64,000 nucleotides of DNA from Pseudomonas asiatica (GTDB lineage: Bacteria; Pseudomonadota; Gammaproteobacteria; Pseudomonadales; Pseudomonadaceae). The DNA lies in contig NZ_BLJF01000001.1 in the NCBI RefSeq assembly GCF_009932335.1, positions 186,001 through 250,000 on the forward strand, given 5' to 3'. A model generated the notes under the pieces. The model saw only the letters and a program-made list of their open reading frames with translations. It was not told the origin of the DNA and did not search any database. Position numbers and translations under genes: made by a program. Numbering within the stretch: position 1 is the first letter of the stretch; each line of letters begins with the position of its first letter. Positions 43,725 through 54,699 of the stretch are shown here, one piece after another.

Positions 43725-44212
43725 TGGCTGCATCACGCCGCAACAACGGCTGGGTCATCTGGCTGACTTTCGCCATCGGCCTGCTGCTCAGCGTCTCGCC
43801 CATGCCGCAGTTCATGGAAGTGTTCCGGCCCATGTGGCTGGCCTTGCTGGTGTCGTTCTGGACCCTCGCCGTACCGAACAAGGTCGGCATGACCACCGCG
43901 TTCGTGCTGGGCCTGGCCGAGGATGTGCTGTACGGCACCTTGCTGGGGCAGAACGCGCTGATCCTCACCCTCATCACCTTCCTGGTGCTGTCCTTGCAGC
44001 AGCGCCTGCGCATGTTCCCCATGTGGCAGCAGAGCCTTGTGATTCTGGTGATCTTCGGCATTGCCCAGCTGATCCAGCTGTGGCTCAGCGCGCTGACCGG
44101 CAACCGGCTGCCCACCCTGGCGCTGGTCTGGTCAGCGGTAATCAGTGCCTTGCTCTGGCCGTGGATCAGTTTCGCCCTGCGCGACCTGCGCCGACGCTTG
44201 CATATCAACTGA
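43721..44212 (+). CDS. mreD: Rod-shape-determining membrane protein MreD
   Basis: The 163-residue protein has five or six membrane spans, with family segments FAIGLLLSVSPMPQFMEVFRP and GLAEDVLYGTLLGQNAL. It starts at the ATG at 43721, inside the mreC stop (ATGA). It works with MreB and MreC in cell elongation. The maf gene follows after 33 bp. Confidence 0.95.
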   Translation: MMAASRRNNGWVIWLTFAIGLLLSVSPMPQFMEVFRPMWLALLVSFWTLAVPNKVGMTTAFVLGLAEDVLYGTLLGQNALILTLITFLVLSLQQRLRMFPMWQQSLVILVIFGIAQLIQLWLSALTGNRLPTLALVWSAVISALLWPWISFALRDLRRRLHIN

Positions 44213-44245
44213 CGGCGCCGCCGCGACTGACAGGGAGATGTCTGC

Positions 44246-44857
44246 ATGAACCCGCTATACCTGGCCTCCGGCTCGCCCCGTCGTCGTGAACTGCTGGCCC
44301 AGATCGGGGTGCCGTTCAGCGTTGTCAGTGCCCCCATCGATGAAACCCCGCTGCCCAATGAAAGCGCCCCGGCCTACGTCGAGCGCCTGGCCCGGGCCAA
44401 GGCTGCCGCCGGCCTGGCCTGCCTCGAAGGCCCAGCTGTGGTGCTGGGTGCAGACACTGCCGTGGTGCTCGATGGTCGTATTCTCGGCAAACCGGAAAAC
44501 CGCGAAGATGCCCTGGCCATGCTGGCCGACCTGTCGGGCCGCGAGCACCAGGTTTTGACCGCGGTCGCCCTGAGCGATGGCCAGCGCGTGCACAGCCTGT
44601 GCGTCACCAGCAAGGTGCGCTTCCGTGCAATCAGCGCCGAGGAAGCGCAACGCTACTGGGCCAGCGGCGAGCCCGCGGACAAGGCCGGCGGCTATGCCAT
44701 CCAGGGCTTGGGCGCGGTGTTCGTCACCGGCCTTTCCGGTAGCTACTCGGCGGTGGTCGGCTTGCCCCTCAGCGAAACGGCCGAACTGCTTGGCCAATTC
44801 GGCATTGCCTGCTGGCAATCGCCCGCGCATACGCCAGAGGTAACAAACCAGCGGTAG
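44246..44857 (+). CDS. maf: Maf-family nucleoside triphosphate pyrophosphatase (YhdE type)
   Basis: The 203-residue enzyme has the Maf start [19 protein letters not shown], the catalytic [18 protein letters not shown] and [13 protein letters not shown]. YhdE-type members cleave dTTP, UTP and modified pyrimidine nucleotides. AGGGAGA precedes the ATG. Its place between mreD and rng is the usual one in gamma-proteobacteria. Confidence 0.93.
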   Translation: MNPLYLASGSPRRRELLAQIGVPFSVVSAPIDETPLPNESAPAYVERLARAKAAAGLACLEGPAVVLGADTAVVLDGRILGKPENREDALAMLADLSGREHQVLTAVALSDGQRVHSLCVTSKVRFRAISAEEAQRYWASGEPADKAGGYAIQGLGAVFVTGLSGSYSAVVGLPLSETAELLGQFGIACWQSPAHTPEVTNQR

Positions 44858-44911
44858 CCAGCACTGCATACGCCATCCATCATTACCCAAGACCTTTGAC
44901 GAGAGCCTGCC

Positions 44912-46369
44912 ATGAGTGAAGAGATCCTGATCAACATCACCCCGATGGAGTCGCGCGTGGCGGTGGTGGAAAACGGGGTGCTGCAGGAAGTGCATGTCGA
45001 GCGCACCCAGCGCCGGGGCATCGTCGGCAATATCTACAAAGGCAAGGTGGTGCGTGTGCTGCCGGGCATGCAGGCGGCCTTCGTCGACATCGGCCTTGAG
45101 CGCGCGGCATTCATCCATGCCTCGGAAATATCCCAGCGCGAAGGCTCGGCGGTAGAGAACATCACCGCCCTGGTGCACGAGGGCCAGGCCCTGGTGGTAC
45201 AGGTGACCAAGGACCCGATCGGCACCAAGGGCGCGCGCCTGACCACCCAGCTGTCGATCCCGTCACGCTACCTGGTGTACATGCCGCGCAGCAGCCATGT
45301 CGGCATTTCCCTGAAGATCGAAGACGAAGCCGAGCGCGAGCGCCTCAAGCAGGTAGTCAGCGACTGCATGGAAAGCGAGAACATCAAGGACGCCGGTGGC
45401 TTCATCCTGCGCACCGCCGCCGAAGGCGCACGCGCTGAAGAGATCCTGCAGGACATTCGCTACCTGCGCCGCCTGTGGGAGCAGATCGGCACCCAGATCA
45501 AGACCTGCGGTGCGCCCACGGTCATCTACGAGGACCTGGGCCTGGCCCTGCGTACCTTGCGTGACCTGGTCAACCCGAAGATCGAGAAGATCCGCATCGA
45601 CTCGCGGGAAACCTTCCAGAAGACCACGCAGTTCGTTGGCGAACTGATGCCGGAAATCGCCGACCGCCTCGAACACTACCCGGGCGAACGGCCGATTTTC
45701 GACCTGTACGGCGTCGAGGACGAGATCCAGCGTGCACTGGAGCGCAAGGTGCCGCTGAAGTCCGGTGGCTACCTGGTGGTCGACCCGGCTGAAGCGATGA
45801 CCACCATCGATGTGAACACCGGCGCCTTCGTCGGCCATCGCAACCTTGAAGAGACCATCTTCAAGACCAACCTCGAGGCCGCCACCGCCATCGCCCGGCA
45901 ACTGCGCCTGCGCAATATCGGCGGCATCATCATCATCGACTTCATCGACATGGAAGACGAGGAGCACCAGCGCCAGGTGCTGCGAACGCTGGAAAAGCAG
46001 CTGGAGCGCGATCACGCCAAGACCAACATCATCGGCATCACCGAGCTGGGCCTGGTGCAGATGACCCGCAAGCGCACACGCGAAAGCCTGGAACAGGTGC
46101 TGTGCGAGCCCTGCCTGGCCTGTCAGGGTCGTGGCAAGCTGAAAACCCCCGAGACCATCTGTTACGAAATCTTCCGCGAGATCCTGCGCGAGGCCCGTGC
46201 ATATCAGGCCGAAGGCTACCGCGTGCTTGCCAACCAGAAGGTGGTCGATCGGTTGCTGGATGAAGAATCCGGTAACGTCGCGGAGCTGGAAGCCTTTATC
46301 GGCCGAACCATTCGTTTCCAGGTGGAGTCGATGTATTCGCAGGAACAATACGATGTGGTGCTGCTCTGA
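44912..46369 (+). CDS. rng: Ribonuclease G
   Basis: The 485-residue endoribonuclease has an N-terminal S1 domain (GIVGNIYKGKVVRVLPGMQAAFVDIG), the RNase E/G catalytic core with metal-binding acids in TTIDVNTGAF and IIIDFIDMEDEEH, and the zinc-link cysteines in CEPCLACQGRG. It processes 16S rRNA 5' ends and degrades some mRNAs. It lacks the long C-terminal scaffold of RNase E. Confidence 0.96.
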   Translation: MSEEILINITPMESRVAVVENGVLQEVHVERTQRRGIVGNIYKGKVVRVLPGMQAAFVDIGLERAAFIHASEISQREGSAVENITALVHEGQALVVQVTKDPIGTKGARLTTQLSIPSRYLVYMPRSSHVGISLKIEDEAERERLKQVVSDCMESENIKDAGGFILRTAAEGARAEEILQDIRYLRRLWEQIGTQIKTCGAPTVIYEDLGLALRTLRDLVNPKIEKIRIDSRETFQKTTQFVGELMPEIADRLEHYPGERPIFDLYGVEDEIQRALERKVPLKSGGYLVVDPAEAMTTIDVNTGAFVGHRNLEETIFKTNLEAATAIARQLRLRNIGGIIIIDFIDMEDEEHQRQVLRTLEKQLERDHAKTNIIGITELGLVQMTRKRTRESLEQVLCEPCLACQGRGKLKTPETICYEIFREILREARAYQAEGYRVLANQKVVDRLLDEESGNVAELEAFIGRTIRFQVESMYSQEQYDVVLL

Positions 46370-46457
46370 GGCCTTCTGAAACGCGCCGCAGGTGGTCCGG
46401 GCTGGAAAATCCGGGGCTACGGGCCATCATGGATAAACGACCTGGAGGGCCATGGCC

Positions 46458-49400
46458 ATGGGACGTCTGAACCGCGTTCTTGTCGCCTTGACCCGCTGGG
46501 GGCTGGGCGTTTGCGCCCTGCTGGCGGTGCTGGTGGCACTGTATGTCAGCCTCGGCCGCGAACTGGTGCCGTTGGTGGCCGAGTATCGCGCCGATGTGGA
46601 AAGCAAGGCCGAGCAGGCTTTGGGCCTGCCCGTGCACGTTGGTGCCCTGGAAGGCCGCTGGAGCGGCCTGGCACCGGTGCTGCGGGTGCGCGACCTGCAA
46701 CTGGGCGATGGGGCGACGGCCCTGCGCCTGGACGACGTCAAGGTAGTCCCCGATGTCTGGGCCAGCCTCACTGCCCGAGAAGTACGCCTGGCACGCATTC
46801 AGTTGGGCGGCCTGCAGTTGATCCTGCGCGAGAACGAGCAGGGCGCCTGGAACCTCGAAGGCCTGCCGAAGAAGGACGATGCGCCGCTCGACCCCGCCGA
46901 GTTGTTGCAGCGCCTGCGCCAGTTGGGCCGCATCGATGTGTTCGACAGTCAGGTCACCCTGCACCCCTGGCAGCGCGACCCGTTGACCCTCACTTATGTG
47001 AGCGTTGGCCTGCAGGCCGGAGCTTCGCGCCATGCCCTGGATCTGCGCGCGACCCTTCCCGATGGCCAACCGCTTTCGCTGAACCTGCGCAGTCGTGCCA
47101 CGCCCAGCGCCTGGCGCGACGGCAAGGTCGAAGCCTACCTGAGCCTGCCACAGAGTGACTGGGCGCGTTGGCTGCCGCCACGCCTGCTGGGCCAGTGGCA
47201 TGCCGACGCCCTGCGGGCGGGCGGCGAGTTCTGGGTCGACTGGAGCAAGGGGCAGTTGCAGCAGGCCGTTGTACGCCTCAATGCACCGGAGCTGCACGGT
47301 GCCTATGCCGGGCGCAAGGCGGCCAGGCTGAACAACCTGGCGCTGGGTGCCTGGTTCCTGCGCCAGGAACAAGGCTTCGATGTGGTAGTCGACTCCCTGG
47401 CCATGGACGTCGGCAAGACCCGTTGGGAGTCGCACCTGCAATTGCAGCAGCGTCCAGGCGAGGACGCTGCCGCGGAAAGCTGGAACGTGCAGGCCGACCG
47501 CCTCGACCTCACGCCGTTGACACCGCTCGTCGATGCCCTGGCGCCACTGCCGGACAAGGTCATGGCCGTGGTCGATGGCCTGAATGTGACCGGCGCGTTG
47601 CGCAATGTGCGTCTGGTAGCCCGGCCCAAGGCTGAGGGTGACCAGCGCCTGCAGTTCGAAGCCAACCTGGAGAAGGTCGGTTTCGATGCCTATCACAATG
47701 CCCCGGCAGCCGGTAACGTCAGCGGCAGCATCAGCGGAGACCTTGGTCATGGCGAACTGCGCCTTGATACCGATGCGTTCATGCTGCACCTGTACCCGAT
47801 CTTCGCCAAACCCTGGCATTACCAGAAGGCCAATGCGCACCTGACCTGGGCCCTGGACAAGGAGGGTTTCACCCTGGTCGCGCCCTACCTCAAGGTACTG
47901 GGCGAGGAGGGCAAGATCGCCGGTGACTTCCTCATTCGCCTGTTGTTCGAAGAAGGCCGTGAAGACTACATGGACCTGCGCGTCGGCCTGACCGAAGGCG
48001 ATGGCCGCTACACCGCCAAGTACCTGCCCGAGGTGCTCAGCCCGGCACTCGACGAATGGCTGCGCAGTGCGATCGTCAAAGGCACGGTGGACGAAGGCTA
48101 CTTCCAGTACCAAGGCTCGCTGAACCATGGTGTCGCGCCGGAAGCCCGCAGCATCAGCCTGTTCTTCAAGGTGCGTGATGCAGCCCTGGACTTCCAGCCG
48201 GGCTGGCCGCAGGTGCAGCACGTGGATGGCGATGTGTTCATCGAGGACAGTGGTGTGCGCGTCAAGGCCCAGCGTGGCGTACTCCTCGACACCAAGGTCA
48301 GTAATGTGAGCGTCGATATCCCGCATGTCGACGAGGGCCAGCAAAGCCACCTGTACCTCGATGGTGACTTCGACGGGAGCTTGGGCGATGGCCTGAAGAT
48401 CCTCAAGGAGGCTCCAATCGGCACCGGCGAGATATTTGCCGGCTGGGAGGGTGAGGGGCCGCTCAAGGGCAAGGTCAAGCTCGACATTCCGCTGGCTCGC
48501 GGGCAGCGGCCGAAAGTGCAGGTAGACTTTGCCACCGACGATGCGCGATTGAAGGTTGCGCCGCCGAGCCTGGAGTTGAGCCGCCTGAAGGGTGACTTCA
48601 GTTTCGATTTGGACAAGGGCCTGAGCGGCAAGGGCATCAGCCTGCAGGCCTTCGGCAAGCCGGTGACGGCGCAAATCACCGCCGAAGGCCAGCCCGGGCA
48701 GATGCAGACACGCGTCAACGCCAGCGGCCAGGTGTCGCTCAAGGCACTGACCGACTGGCTGCAGTTCAAGCAGGCCTTGCCGGCGTCCGGCGACCTGCCT
48801 TACCAGTTGCAGGTCAGCCTGGGTAGCCGGGACAACCGCCTGAGTGTCGATTCCAGCCTCAGGGGCTTGGCCATAGACCTGCCGGCACCGTTCGGCAAGG
48901 CAGCGGCCGATACCCGTGACACACGCTTCAGCATGACCCTCCAGGGGCCGGAGCGGCGCTTCGATGTCGCCTACACCGACCTTGCCCGCTTTGCCTACGC
49001 CGCGCCGGCCGAGAAGCTGGGGCAGGGCCGTGGCGAGTTGCTGCTGGGCACCGGTAACGCCCAGGTACCTGCCGGCCAGGGCCTGCGAGTGCGCGGGCAC
49101 CTGGAGACGCTGGACCTGGGGCCCTGGCAGGAACAGGCGGCGCGCCTGGCCGGCGATGACCCGGGCGGTAGCGCGAGGCAGAACCTGCAAGGCGTAGACC
49201 TGAGCATCGGCCAGCTGAAAGCCTTTGGCCTGGACCTGAACCAGGCCGTGGTGCGCCTGGCCCGTGGCGGCCCCGCCTGGGATCTGCGCTTCGATAGCAA
49301 GGAAGTCATCGGCAACGCCCGGGTGCCGGATGCCAAGGGCGCGCCAATGGTGGTGCGCATGCAGACCTTGCGCCTGCCCGCCGCCAGCGCGGCGGAAAAG

Positions 49401-50285
49401 CAGGCAGAGGCACAGGCCGAGGAGGGCCCGGACCCGCTGGCTTCGTTCGACCCGCGCAAGGTTCCGGCGCTGGACCTGAGCATTGACAAGCTCTATCGCG
49501 GTGACGACCTGTACGGCAGTGCGTCGCTCAAGCTGCGGCCGACCGCGCGTGGCGTGACCGCCAGCGATATAGACCTCGACTTCAAAGGCCTGCGTATCGA
49601 TGGTGGCGGTGGCTGGGAAGGCGAACCGGGCAGCACCAGCAGCTGGTACAAAGGGCGCCTGGACGGCAAGAACCTGGCGGATGTGCTCAAGGCCTGGGGC
49701 TTTGCACCGACCGTGACCAGCCGCGACTTCCGCCTGGATGTGGATGGCCGCTGGCCGGGTTCGCCGGCCTCGGTGAGCCTCAAGCGCTTCTCTGGCAGCA
49801 TGGACGCAGCACTGCGCACCGGCCAGTTCGTGGAGGTCGAAGGCAGTGCCCAGGCGCTGCGGGTGTTCGGCCTGCTGAACTTCAACTCCATCGGTCGGCG
49901 CTTGCGCCTGGACTTCTCCGACCTGTTCGACAAGGGCCTGGCCTACGACCGTGTCAAAGGTTTGCTGGTAGCCAGTGACGGTGTCTATGTGACCCGCGAG
50001 CCAATCGCTGTGACCGGCCCGTCGAGCAACTTCGAGCTGGACGGTACCCTGGACCTGGTACGCGACCGGGTCGATGCCAACCTGCAGGTGAACCTGCCAG
50101 TGACCAACAACTTGCCGCTGGCGGCCTTGATTGTCGGCGCGCCGGCCGTGGGCGGGGCGCTGTTCCTGGTGGACCGGCTGATCGGTGACCGGGTGTCACG
50201 CTTCGCCAGCGTGCACTACCGTGTCGAAGGTCCGGTGAAAGAGCCTAGAATCACATTTGTGAAACCTTTCGAGAAATCCCGCTAG
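46458..50285 (+). CDS. yhdP: YhdP-family AsmA-like protein for phospholipid transport to the outer membrane
   Basis: From the ATG at 46458, nine bases after GGAGG, it gives 1275 residues; an ATG at 46452 is too close to that site. One N-terminal membrane helix (VCALLAVLVALYVSL) anchors a huge periplasmic part, made of repeated beta-strands with the DUF3971 and AsmA2 regions. YhdP, TamB and YdbH are bridge-like proteins that carry phospholipids across the periplasm in E. coli. A C-terminal segment (LAALIVGAPAVGGALFLVDRL) is hydrophobic. The nitrilase gene follows after 8 bp. Confidence 0.92.
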   Translation: MGRLNRVLVALTRWGLGVCALLAVLVALYVSLGRELVPLVAEYRADVESKAEQALGLPVHVGALEGRWSGLAPVLRVRDLQLGDGATALRLDDVKVVPDVWASLTAREVRLARIQLGGLQLILRENEQGAWNLEGLPKKDDAPLDPAELLQRLRQLGRIDVFDSQVTLHPWQRDPLTLTYVSVGLQAGASRHALDLRATLPDGQPLSLNLRSRATPSAWRDGKVEAYLSLPQSDWARWLPPRLLGQWHADALRAGGEFWVDWSKGQLQQAVVRLNAPELHGAYAGRKAARLNNLALGAWFLRQEQGFDVVVDSLAMDVGKTRWESHLQLQQRPGEDAAAESWNVQADRLDLTPLTPLVDALAPLPDKVMAVVDGLNVTGALRNVRLVARPKAEGDQRLQFEANLEKVGFDAYHNAPAAGNVSGSISGDLGHGELRLDTDAFMLHLYPIFAKPWHYQKANAHLTWALDKEGFTLVAPYLKVLGEEGKIAGDFLIRLLFEEGREDYMDLRVGLTEGDGRYTAKYLPEVLSPALDEWLRSAIVKGTVDEGYFQYQGSLNHGVAPEARSISLFFKVRDAALDFQPGWPQVQHVDGDVFIEDSGVRVKAQRGVLLDTKVSNVSVDIPHVDEGQQSHLYLDGDFDGSLGDGLKILKEAPIGTGEIFAGWEGEGPLKGKVKLDIPLARGQRPKVQVDFATDDARLKVAPPSLELSRLKGDFSFDLDKGLSGKGISLQAFGKPVTAQITAEGQPGQMQTRVNASGQVSLKALTDWLQFKQALPASGDLPYQLQVSLGSRDNRLSVDSSLRGLAIDLPAPFGKAAADTRDTRFSMTLQGPERRFDVAYTDLARFAYAAPAEKLGQGRGELLLGTGNAQVPAGQGLRVRGHLETLDLGPWQEQAARLAGDDPGGSARQNLQGVDLSIGQLKAFGLDLNQAVVRLARGGPAWDLRFDSKEVIGNARVPDAKGAPMVVRMQTLRLPAASAAEKQAEAQAEEGPDPLASFDPRKVPALDLSIDKLYRGDDLYGSASLKLRPTARGVTASDIDLDFKGLRIDGGGGWEGEPGSTSSWYKGRLDGKNLADVLKAWGFAPTVTSRDFRLDVDGRWPGSPASVSLKRFSGSMDAALRTGQFVEVEGSAQALRVFGLLNFNSIGRRLRLDFSDLFDKGLAYDRVKGLLVASDGVYVTREPIAVTGPSSNFELDGTLDLVRDRVDANLQVNLPVTNNLPLAALIVGAPAVGGALFLVDRLIGDRVSRFASVHYRVEGPVKEPRITFVKPFEKSR

Positions 50286-50293
50286 GAGTGCCC

Positions 50294-51145
50294 ATGAAGG
50301 CAGCTGTAATCCAGATGGTCAGCCAGGACGATGTGCTGGCCAACCTGCAGCGCGCCGGTGCCCTGTTGGAGCAGGCCGCCTCTGGCGGCGCACGGCTGGC
50401 GGTGCTGCCGGAAAACTTCGCTGCCATGGGCCGCAAGGACGCCGCTGCCATCGGCCGCGCCGAAGCGTTGGGCGAAGGGCCGATCCTGCCATGGTTGAAA
50501 CGCACCGCCCGCGACCTCAAGTTATGGATTGTCGCCGGTACCTTGCCATTGCCACCGGTCGGCCAACCTGAAGCCAAGGCCCATGCCTGCTCGCTGCTGA
50601 TCGACGAACACGGTGAGGTAGCGGCACGCTATGACAAGCTGCACCTGTTCGATGTGGACGTTGCCGACAATCGTGGCCGTTACCGCGAGTCCGACGACTA
50701 TGCCCACGGCGCCCAGGTAGTGGTGGCTGATACGCCGGTGGGGCGGCTGGGGCTGAGCGTGTGCTACGACCTGCGCTTCCCCGAACTGTACAGCGCACTG
50801 CGCGCCGCCGGCGCGGAACTGATCACTGCGCCGGCCGCCTTCACTGCGGTAACGGGCGCGGCACATTGGGAAGTGCTTGTGCGCGCCCGTGCCATCGAGA
50901 CCCAGTGCTACCTGCTGGCTGCGGCACAGGGCGGCACCCACCCGGGGCCACGGGAAACCCATGGCCATGCGGCGATCGTCGACCCCTGGGGGCGCATCGT
51001 CGCGGAACAGGCGCAAGGTGAAGCGGTGCTGCTCGCCGAGCGCGACATTGACGAACAAGCGTCCATCCGGGCGCGCATGCCGGTGGTATCGCACCGGCGC
51101 TTTTTCTCGCAGGGCGCGTTGCGGCCTGCGCATACCTCGGAGTGA
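50294..51145 (+). CDS. Nitrilase-superfamily C-N hydrolase (Nit1/YafV-like)
   Basis: The 283-residue enzyme has a complete Glu-Lys-Cys triad: E40 in VLPENF, K115 in RYDKLHLFD and C157 in [10 protein letters not shown]. The HLFDVDV and [10 protein letters not shown] stretches are those of the Nit1-like branch, whose best-known members hydrolyse deaminated glutathione. TAGGAG lies just before the ATG at 50294. It is in line with yhdP, and tldD follows after 2 bp. Confidence 0.9.
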   Translation: MKAAVIQMVSQDDVLANLQRAGALLEQAASGGARLAVLPENFAAMGRKDAAAIGRAEALGEGPILPWLKRTARDLKLWIVAGTLPLPPVGQPEAKAHACSLLIDEHGEVAARYDKLHLFDVDVADNRGRYRESDDYAHGAQVVVADTPVGRLGLSVCYDLRFPELYSALRAAGAELITAPAAFTAVTGAAHWEVLVRARAIETQCYLLAAAQGGTHPGPRETHGHAAIVDPWGRIVAEQAQGEAVLLAERDIDEQASIRARMPVVSHRRFFSQGALRPAHTSE

Positions 51146-51147
51146 CT

Positions 51148-52587
51148 ATGAGCCAGATGTTATCCACCGTCAGCGAGCAGCTCCTGGCCCCAGGCGGCTT
51201 GACCCTGGACAGCCTGCAGAGCGTGCTGGGTGAGTTGGCCGGCCCCGGCATCGATGCCGCCGACCTGTATTTCCAGGGCCAGATCTCGGAAACCTGGGCG
51301 CTGGAAGACGGCATCGTCAAAGAGGGCAGTTTCAACCTCGACCAGGGCGTGGGCGTGCGTGCCCAGTCCGGTGAAAAGACCGGCTTTGCGTACAGCAACG
51401 CAATCAACCTCGAAGCGCTGACCTCGGCCGCCCGTGCCGCCCGTTCGATCTCGCGTGCCGGGCAGAACGGCAAGGTGCAGGCCTTCCGCAGCCAGGACGT
51501 GACTGCCCTTTATCCGGCGGACAACCCGCTGGATGTGCTCAGCCGTGCCGAAAAGGTCGAACTGCTCAAGCGTGTCGACGCCGCCACCCGCACCCTTGAC
51601 CCGCGTATCCAGCAGGTCAGTGTGAGCATGGCCGGGGTATGGGAACGCATCCTGATCGCTGCGGCCGATGGCAGCCTGGCCGCCGACGTGCGCCCGCTGG
51701 TGCGCTTCAACGTCAGCGTAATCGTCGAGCAGAACGGCCGCCGCGAGCGTGGCGGGCAGGGCGGTGGCGGGCGTACCGACTACCGCTTCTTCACCGAAGA
51801 ACGGGTCATGGGCTATGCCCGCGAAGCGCTGCGCCAGGCCCTGGTGAACCTGGAGGCGATCCCGGCACCGGCTGGTACCCTGCCGGTGGTGCTGGGTTCG
51901 GGCTGGTCGGGCGTGCTGCTGCACGAGGCTGTCGGCCATGGCCTGGAAGGTGACTTCAACCGCAAGGGCAGTTCGGCGTTCAGCGGCCGCATTGGCGAGA
52001 AGGTGGCGTCGAGCCTGTGCACCATTGTCGACGACGGCACCCTCGAAGGCCGCCGTGGCTCGCTGAGCGTGGATGACGAAGGCACCCCGACCGAGTGCAC
52101 CACATTGATCGAGAACGGTGTGCTCAAGGGCTACATGCAGGACAAGCTGAATGCGCGCCTGATGGGCATGGCGGTGACCGGCAACGGCCGCCGCGAATCC
52201 TACGCGCACCTGCCGATGCCGCGCATGACCAACACCTACATGCGTGCGGGCGAAAGCGACCCGCAGGAAATCATCGCTTCGGTGAAGAAGGGTATCTACT
52301 GCGCCAACCTCGGCGGTGGCCAGGTGGACATTACCAGCGGCAAGTTCGTGTTCTCGACCAGTGAGGCCTACCTGATCGAAGACGGCAAGATTACCGCGCC
52401 GGTGAAGGGGGCGACCCTGATCGGCAACGGGCCGGAGGCGATGAGCCGGGTGTCGATGGTCGGTAACGACCTGGCGCTGGACAGCGGGGTAGGGACTTGC
52501 GGCAAGGACGGGCAGTCGGTGCCGGTGGGGGTCGGGCAGCCGACCTTGAAGCTGGATGCGATCACCGTGGGCGGTACAGGGGCGTGA
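51148..52587 (+). CDS. tldD: Metalloprotease TldD
   Basis: From the ATG at 51148 it gives 479 residues; a GTG at 51142 would add two. The zinc motif [11 protein letters not shown] begins at H259. TldD forms a heterodimer with PmbA (TldE), which degrades unfolded peptides and matures some ribosomal peptides. The partner gene pmbA lies about 0.75 kb downstream, past the reversed yjgA gene. Confidence 0.96.
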   Translation: MSQMLSTVSEQLLAPGGLTLDSLQSVLGELAGPGIDAADLYFQGQISETWALEDGIVKEGSFNLDQGVGVRAQSGEKTGFAYSNAINLEALTSAARAARSISRAGQNGKVQAFRSQDVTALYPADNPLDVLSRAEKVELLKRVDAATRTLDPRIQQVSVSMAGVWERILIAAADGSLAADVRPLVRFNVSVIVEQNGRRERGGQGGGGRTDYRFFTEERVMGYAREALRQALVNLEAIPAPAGTLPVVLGSGWSGVLLHEAVGHGLEGDFNRKGSSAFSGRIGEKVASSLCTIVDDGTLEGRRGSLSVDDEGTPTECTTLIENGVLKGYMQDKLNARLMGMAVTGNGRRESYAHLPMPRMTNTYMRAGESDPQEIIASVKKGIYCANLGGGQVDITSGKFVFSTSEAYLIEDGKITAPVKGATLIGNGPEAMSRVSMVGNDLALDSGVGTCGKDGQSVPVGVGQPTLKLDAITVGGTGA

Positions 52588-52598
52588 TGGCTTCAGGG

Positions 52599-52698
52599 AC
52601 CGCTTTGCGGTCCATTCGCAGCACAAGGCTGCTCCTACAGGGATCGCGTATTTCTGTAGGAGCCGCCTTGTGCTGCGAATGGGCCGCAAAGCGGCCCC
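52599..52698. repeat. REP-type inverted repeat
   Basis: Arms 52614-52640 and 52654-52680 pair over 27 bp with one mismatch, using the GCAGC-ACAAG-GCTGC core type, and are flanked by GGGACCGC-TTT-GCGGTCC and GGGCCGC-AAA-GCGGCCC hairpins. It lies between convergent tldD and yjgA. Confidence 0.88.
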
Positions 52699-52705
52699 AT
52701 GGCGA

Positions 52706-53227
52706 TCAGCGCAATCCGCGCTGCAGCTCGTCGAGATCGCGGATGTACTTGAACACCTTGCGCGCGGCGGCAGGCGGCTTGTTCCGGGCCTTCTCGTGCT
52801 GGGCATGGCGTACCAGCGAGCGCAGCTGCTGGCGGTCGGTGTCGGGGTATTCGTTGACGAAGCGTTCGAGGTCTTCGTCGTTACCGTCGATCAACCGGTC
52901 GCGCCAGCGCTCCAGGCTGTGGAAGCGCTCATTGTACTGGCGGGTCGAGCTGTCCATCTGTTCGAGCAGAGCGTGGATGGCATCCAGGTCCTGCACGCGC
53001 ATCAGCTTGCCGACAAACGACATGTGGCGTTTGCGGGCACCGTGAGCGGTGTGCTTGCTGGCTTCGGCCAGGGCCTTGCGCAGCTCGTCGGTCAACGGCA
53101 GGCGAGCCAGGGTATCGGCCTTGAGCGTGGTAAGGCGCTCGCCGAGTTCGACCAGCGCATGCAGCTCGCGCTTGATCTGGGTTTTGCTTTTTTCGCCGTC
53201 GAAGGCGTCGTCGTTTGAATCAACCAT
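52706..53227 (-). CDS. yjgA: Ribosome-associated 50S assembly factor DarP (YjgA)
   Basis: The 173-residue basic, helical protein has the YjgA-family pattern: [34 protein letters not shown] (here [17 protein letters not shown]) and LERWRDRLI. YjgA binds late 50S precursors in E. coli. It lies in the opposite direction between tldD and pmbA, as is common in Pseudomonas. Confidence 0.92.
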   Translation of the reverse strand: MVDSNDDAFDGEKSKTQIKRELHALVELGERLTTLKADTLARLPLTDELRKALAEASKHTAHGARKRHMSFVGKLMRVQDLDAIHALLEQMDSSTRQYNERFHSLERWRDRLIDGNDEDLERFVNEYPDTDRQQLRSLVRHAQHEKARNKPPAAARKVFKYIRDLDELQRGLR

Positions 53228-53335
53228 GGTGGCAGTCCGCTAGAAATCGCCGCCATGATAACCAGTCGGGGGCCGCTTGTCCGGCCCGGTCGTAGAATGA
53301 CCCTCGCCGAACGCAGAATTTGAGTGGAGAGAACC

Positions 53336-54682
53336 ATGAGTGCAGTCCAGAGCGTAGGTCCGAAGGACCTGCCAGCATTGCAGGAGCAGGTCGAGGCGAT
53401 CATCGCCGAGGCGCGCCGCCAGGGGGCCAGCGCCTGCGAAGTGGCGGTGTCGCTGGAGCAGGGCCTGTCCACCACGGTACGTCAGCGAGAGGTCGAGACG
53501 GTCGAGTTCAACCGCGACCAGGGCTTTGGCATCACCCTCTATGTGGGCCAGCGCAAAGGCTCGGCCAGCACCTCGGCCAGTGGCCCGGAAGCGATCCGCG
53601 AAACCGTCGCCGCGGCCTTGGCGATTGCCAGGCATACCTCCGAGGACGAATGTTCCGGCCTGGCCGACGCAGCGTTGATGGCCCGCGATATCCCGGACCT
53701 GGACCTGTACCACGACTGGAACCTCGAGCCAGAGAAGGCCATCGAGATGGCCCTGGCCTGCGAAGCGGCGGCGTTCGACGCCGACCCGCGTATCCTCAAT
53801 GCCGACGGTACCACCCTCAATACCCACCAGGGTTGCCGCGTGTATGGCAACAGCCATGGTTTCATCGGTGGCTACGCCTCGACCCGGCACAGCCTGAGCT
53901 GTGTGATGATCGCCGAAGGCGACGGCCAGATGCAGCGTGACTACTGGTACGACGTGAACCGGCAGGGCAACCTGCTGGCCGACCCGCGTAGCATCGGCAT
54001 GCGCGCTGCCCAGCGTGCAGCCAGCCGTCTGGGGGCGCGGCCGGTGCCGACCTGCGAGGTGCCGGTGCTGTTCTCGGCCGAGCTGGCCGGTGGCCTGTTC
54101 GGCAGTTTCCTGTCGGCCATCTCCGGCGGCAACCTGTACCGCAAGTCGTCATTCCTGGAGGGGACCATCGGCCAGCGCCTGTTCCCCACCTGGCTGACCC
54201 TCGACGAGCGCCCGCACATTCCGCGGGCACTGGGCAGTGCCGCATTCGACGGCGATGGCCTGGCTACCTATTCCAAGCCGTTCGTCGACAAGGGTGAGCT
54301 GGTGTCGTACCTGCTGGGTACCTATTCCGGGCGCAAGCTGGGTTTGCCAAGCACGGCCAATGCCGGCGGCGTGCACAACCTGTTCGTCAGCCATGGGGTC
54401 GAAGACCAGGCGGCGCTGATCCGGCGCATGGGCCGAGGGCTGCTGGTGACCGAGTTGATGGGGCATGGCCTGAACATGGTGACGGGTGATTATTCCCGTG
54501 GCGCGGCGGGCTTCTGGGTCGAGAATGGCGAGATTCAGCACGCGGTGCAGGAAGTGACCATTGCCGGGAACATGAAGGACATGTTCCAGCAGATTGTCGC
54601 GATCGGCAGCGATCTTGAGACCCGCAGCAACATTCACACCGGTTCGGTGCTGATCGAGCGGATGACTGTGGCTGGTAGCTGA
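53336..54682 (+). CDS. pmbA: Metalloprotease PmbA (TldE)
   Basis: From the ATG at 53336, seven bases after GGAGAG, it gives 448 residues. It has the TldD/PmbA fold without the HExxxH metal motif, as expected of the non-catalytic TldE partner. C-terminal blocks ELMGHGLNMVTGDYSRGAAGFWVENGEI match the family. A REP repeat and a rho-independent terminator follow. Confidence 0.95.
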   Translation: MSAVQSVGPKDLPALQEQVEAIIAEARRQGASACEVAVSLEQGLSTTVRQREVETVEFNRDQGFGITLYVGQRKGSASTSASGPEAIRETVAAALAIARHTSEDECSGLADAALMARDIPDLDLYHDWNLEPEKAIEMALACEAAAFDADPRILNADGTTLNTHQGCRVYGNSHGFIGGYASTRHSLSCVMIAEGDGQMQRDYWYDVNRQGNLLADPRSIGMRAAQRAASRLGARPVPTCEVPVLFSAELAGGLFGSFLSAISGGNLYRKSSFLEGTIGQRLFPTWLTLDERPHIPRALGSAAFDGDGLATYSKPFVDKGELVSYLLGTYSGRKLGLPSTANAGGVHNLFVSHGVEDQAALIRRMGRGLLVTELMGHGLNMVTGDYSRGAAGFWVENGEIQHAVQEVTIAGNMKDMFQQIVAIGSDLETRSNIHTGSVLIERMTVAGS

Positions 54683-54699
54683 TCCACAGCCTTTACCGC

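Noticed and set aside
46296..49190. Very long (964-codon) open frame antisense to rng and yhdP
   Set aside because: It is a GC-rich shadow of the true plus-strand genes: no ribosome site, no family, and a composition set by the complement of yhdP codons.
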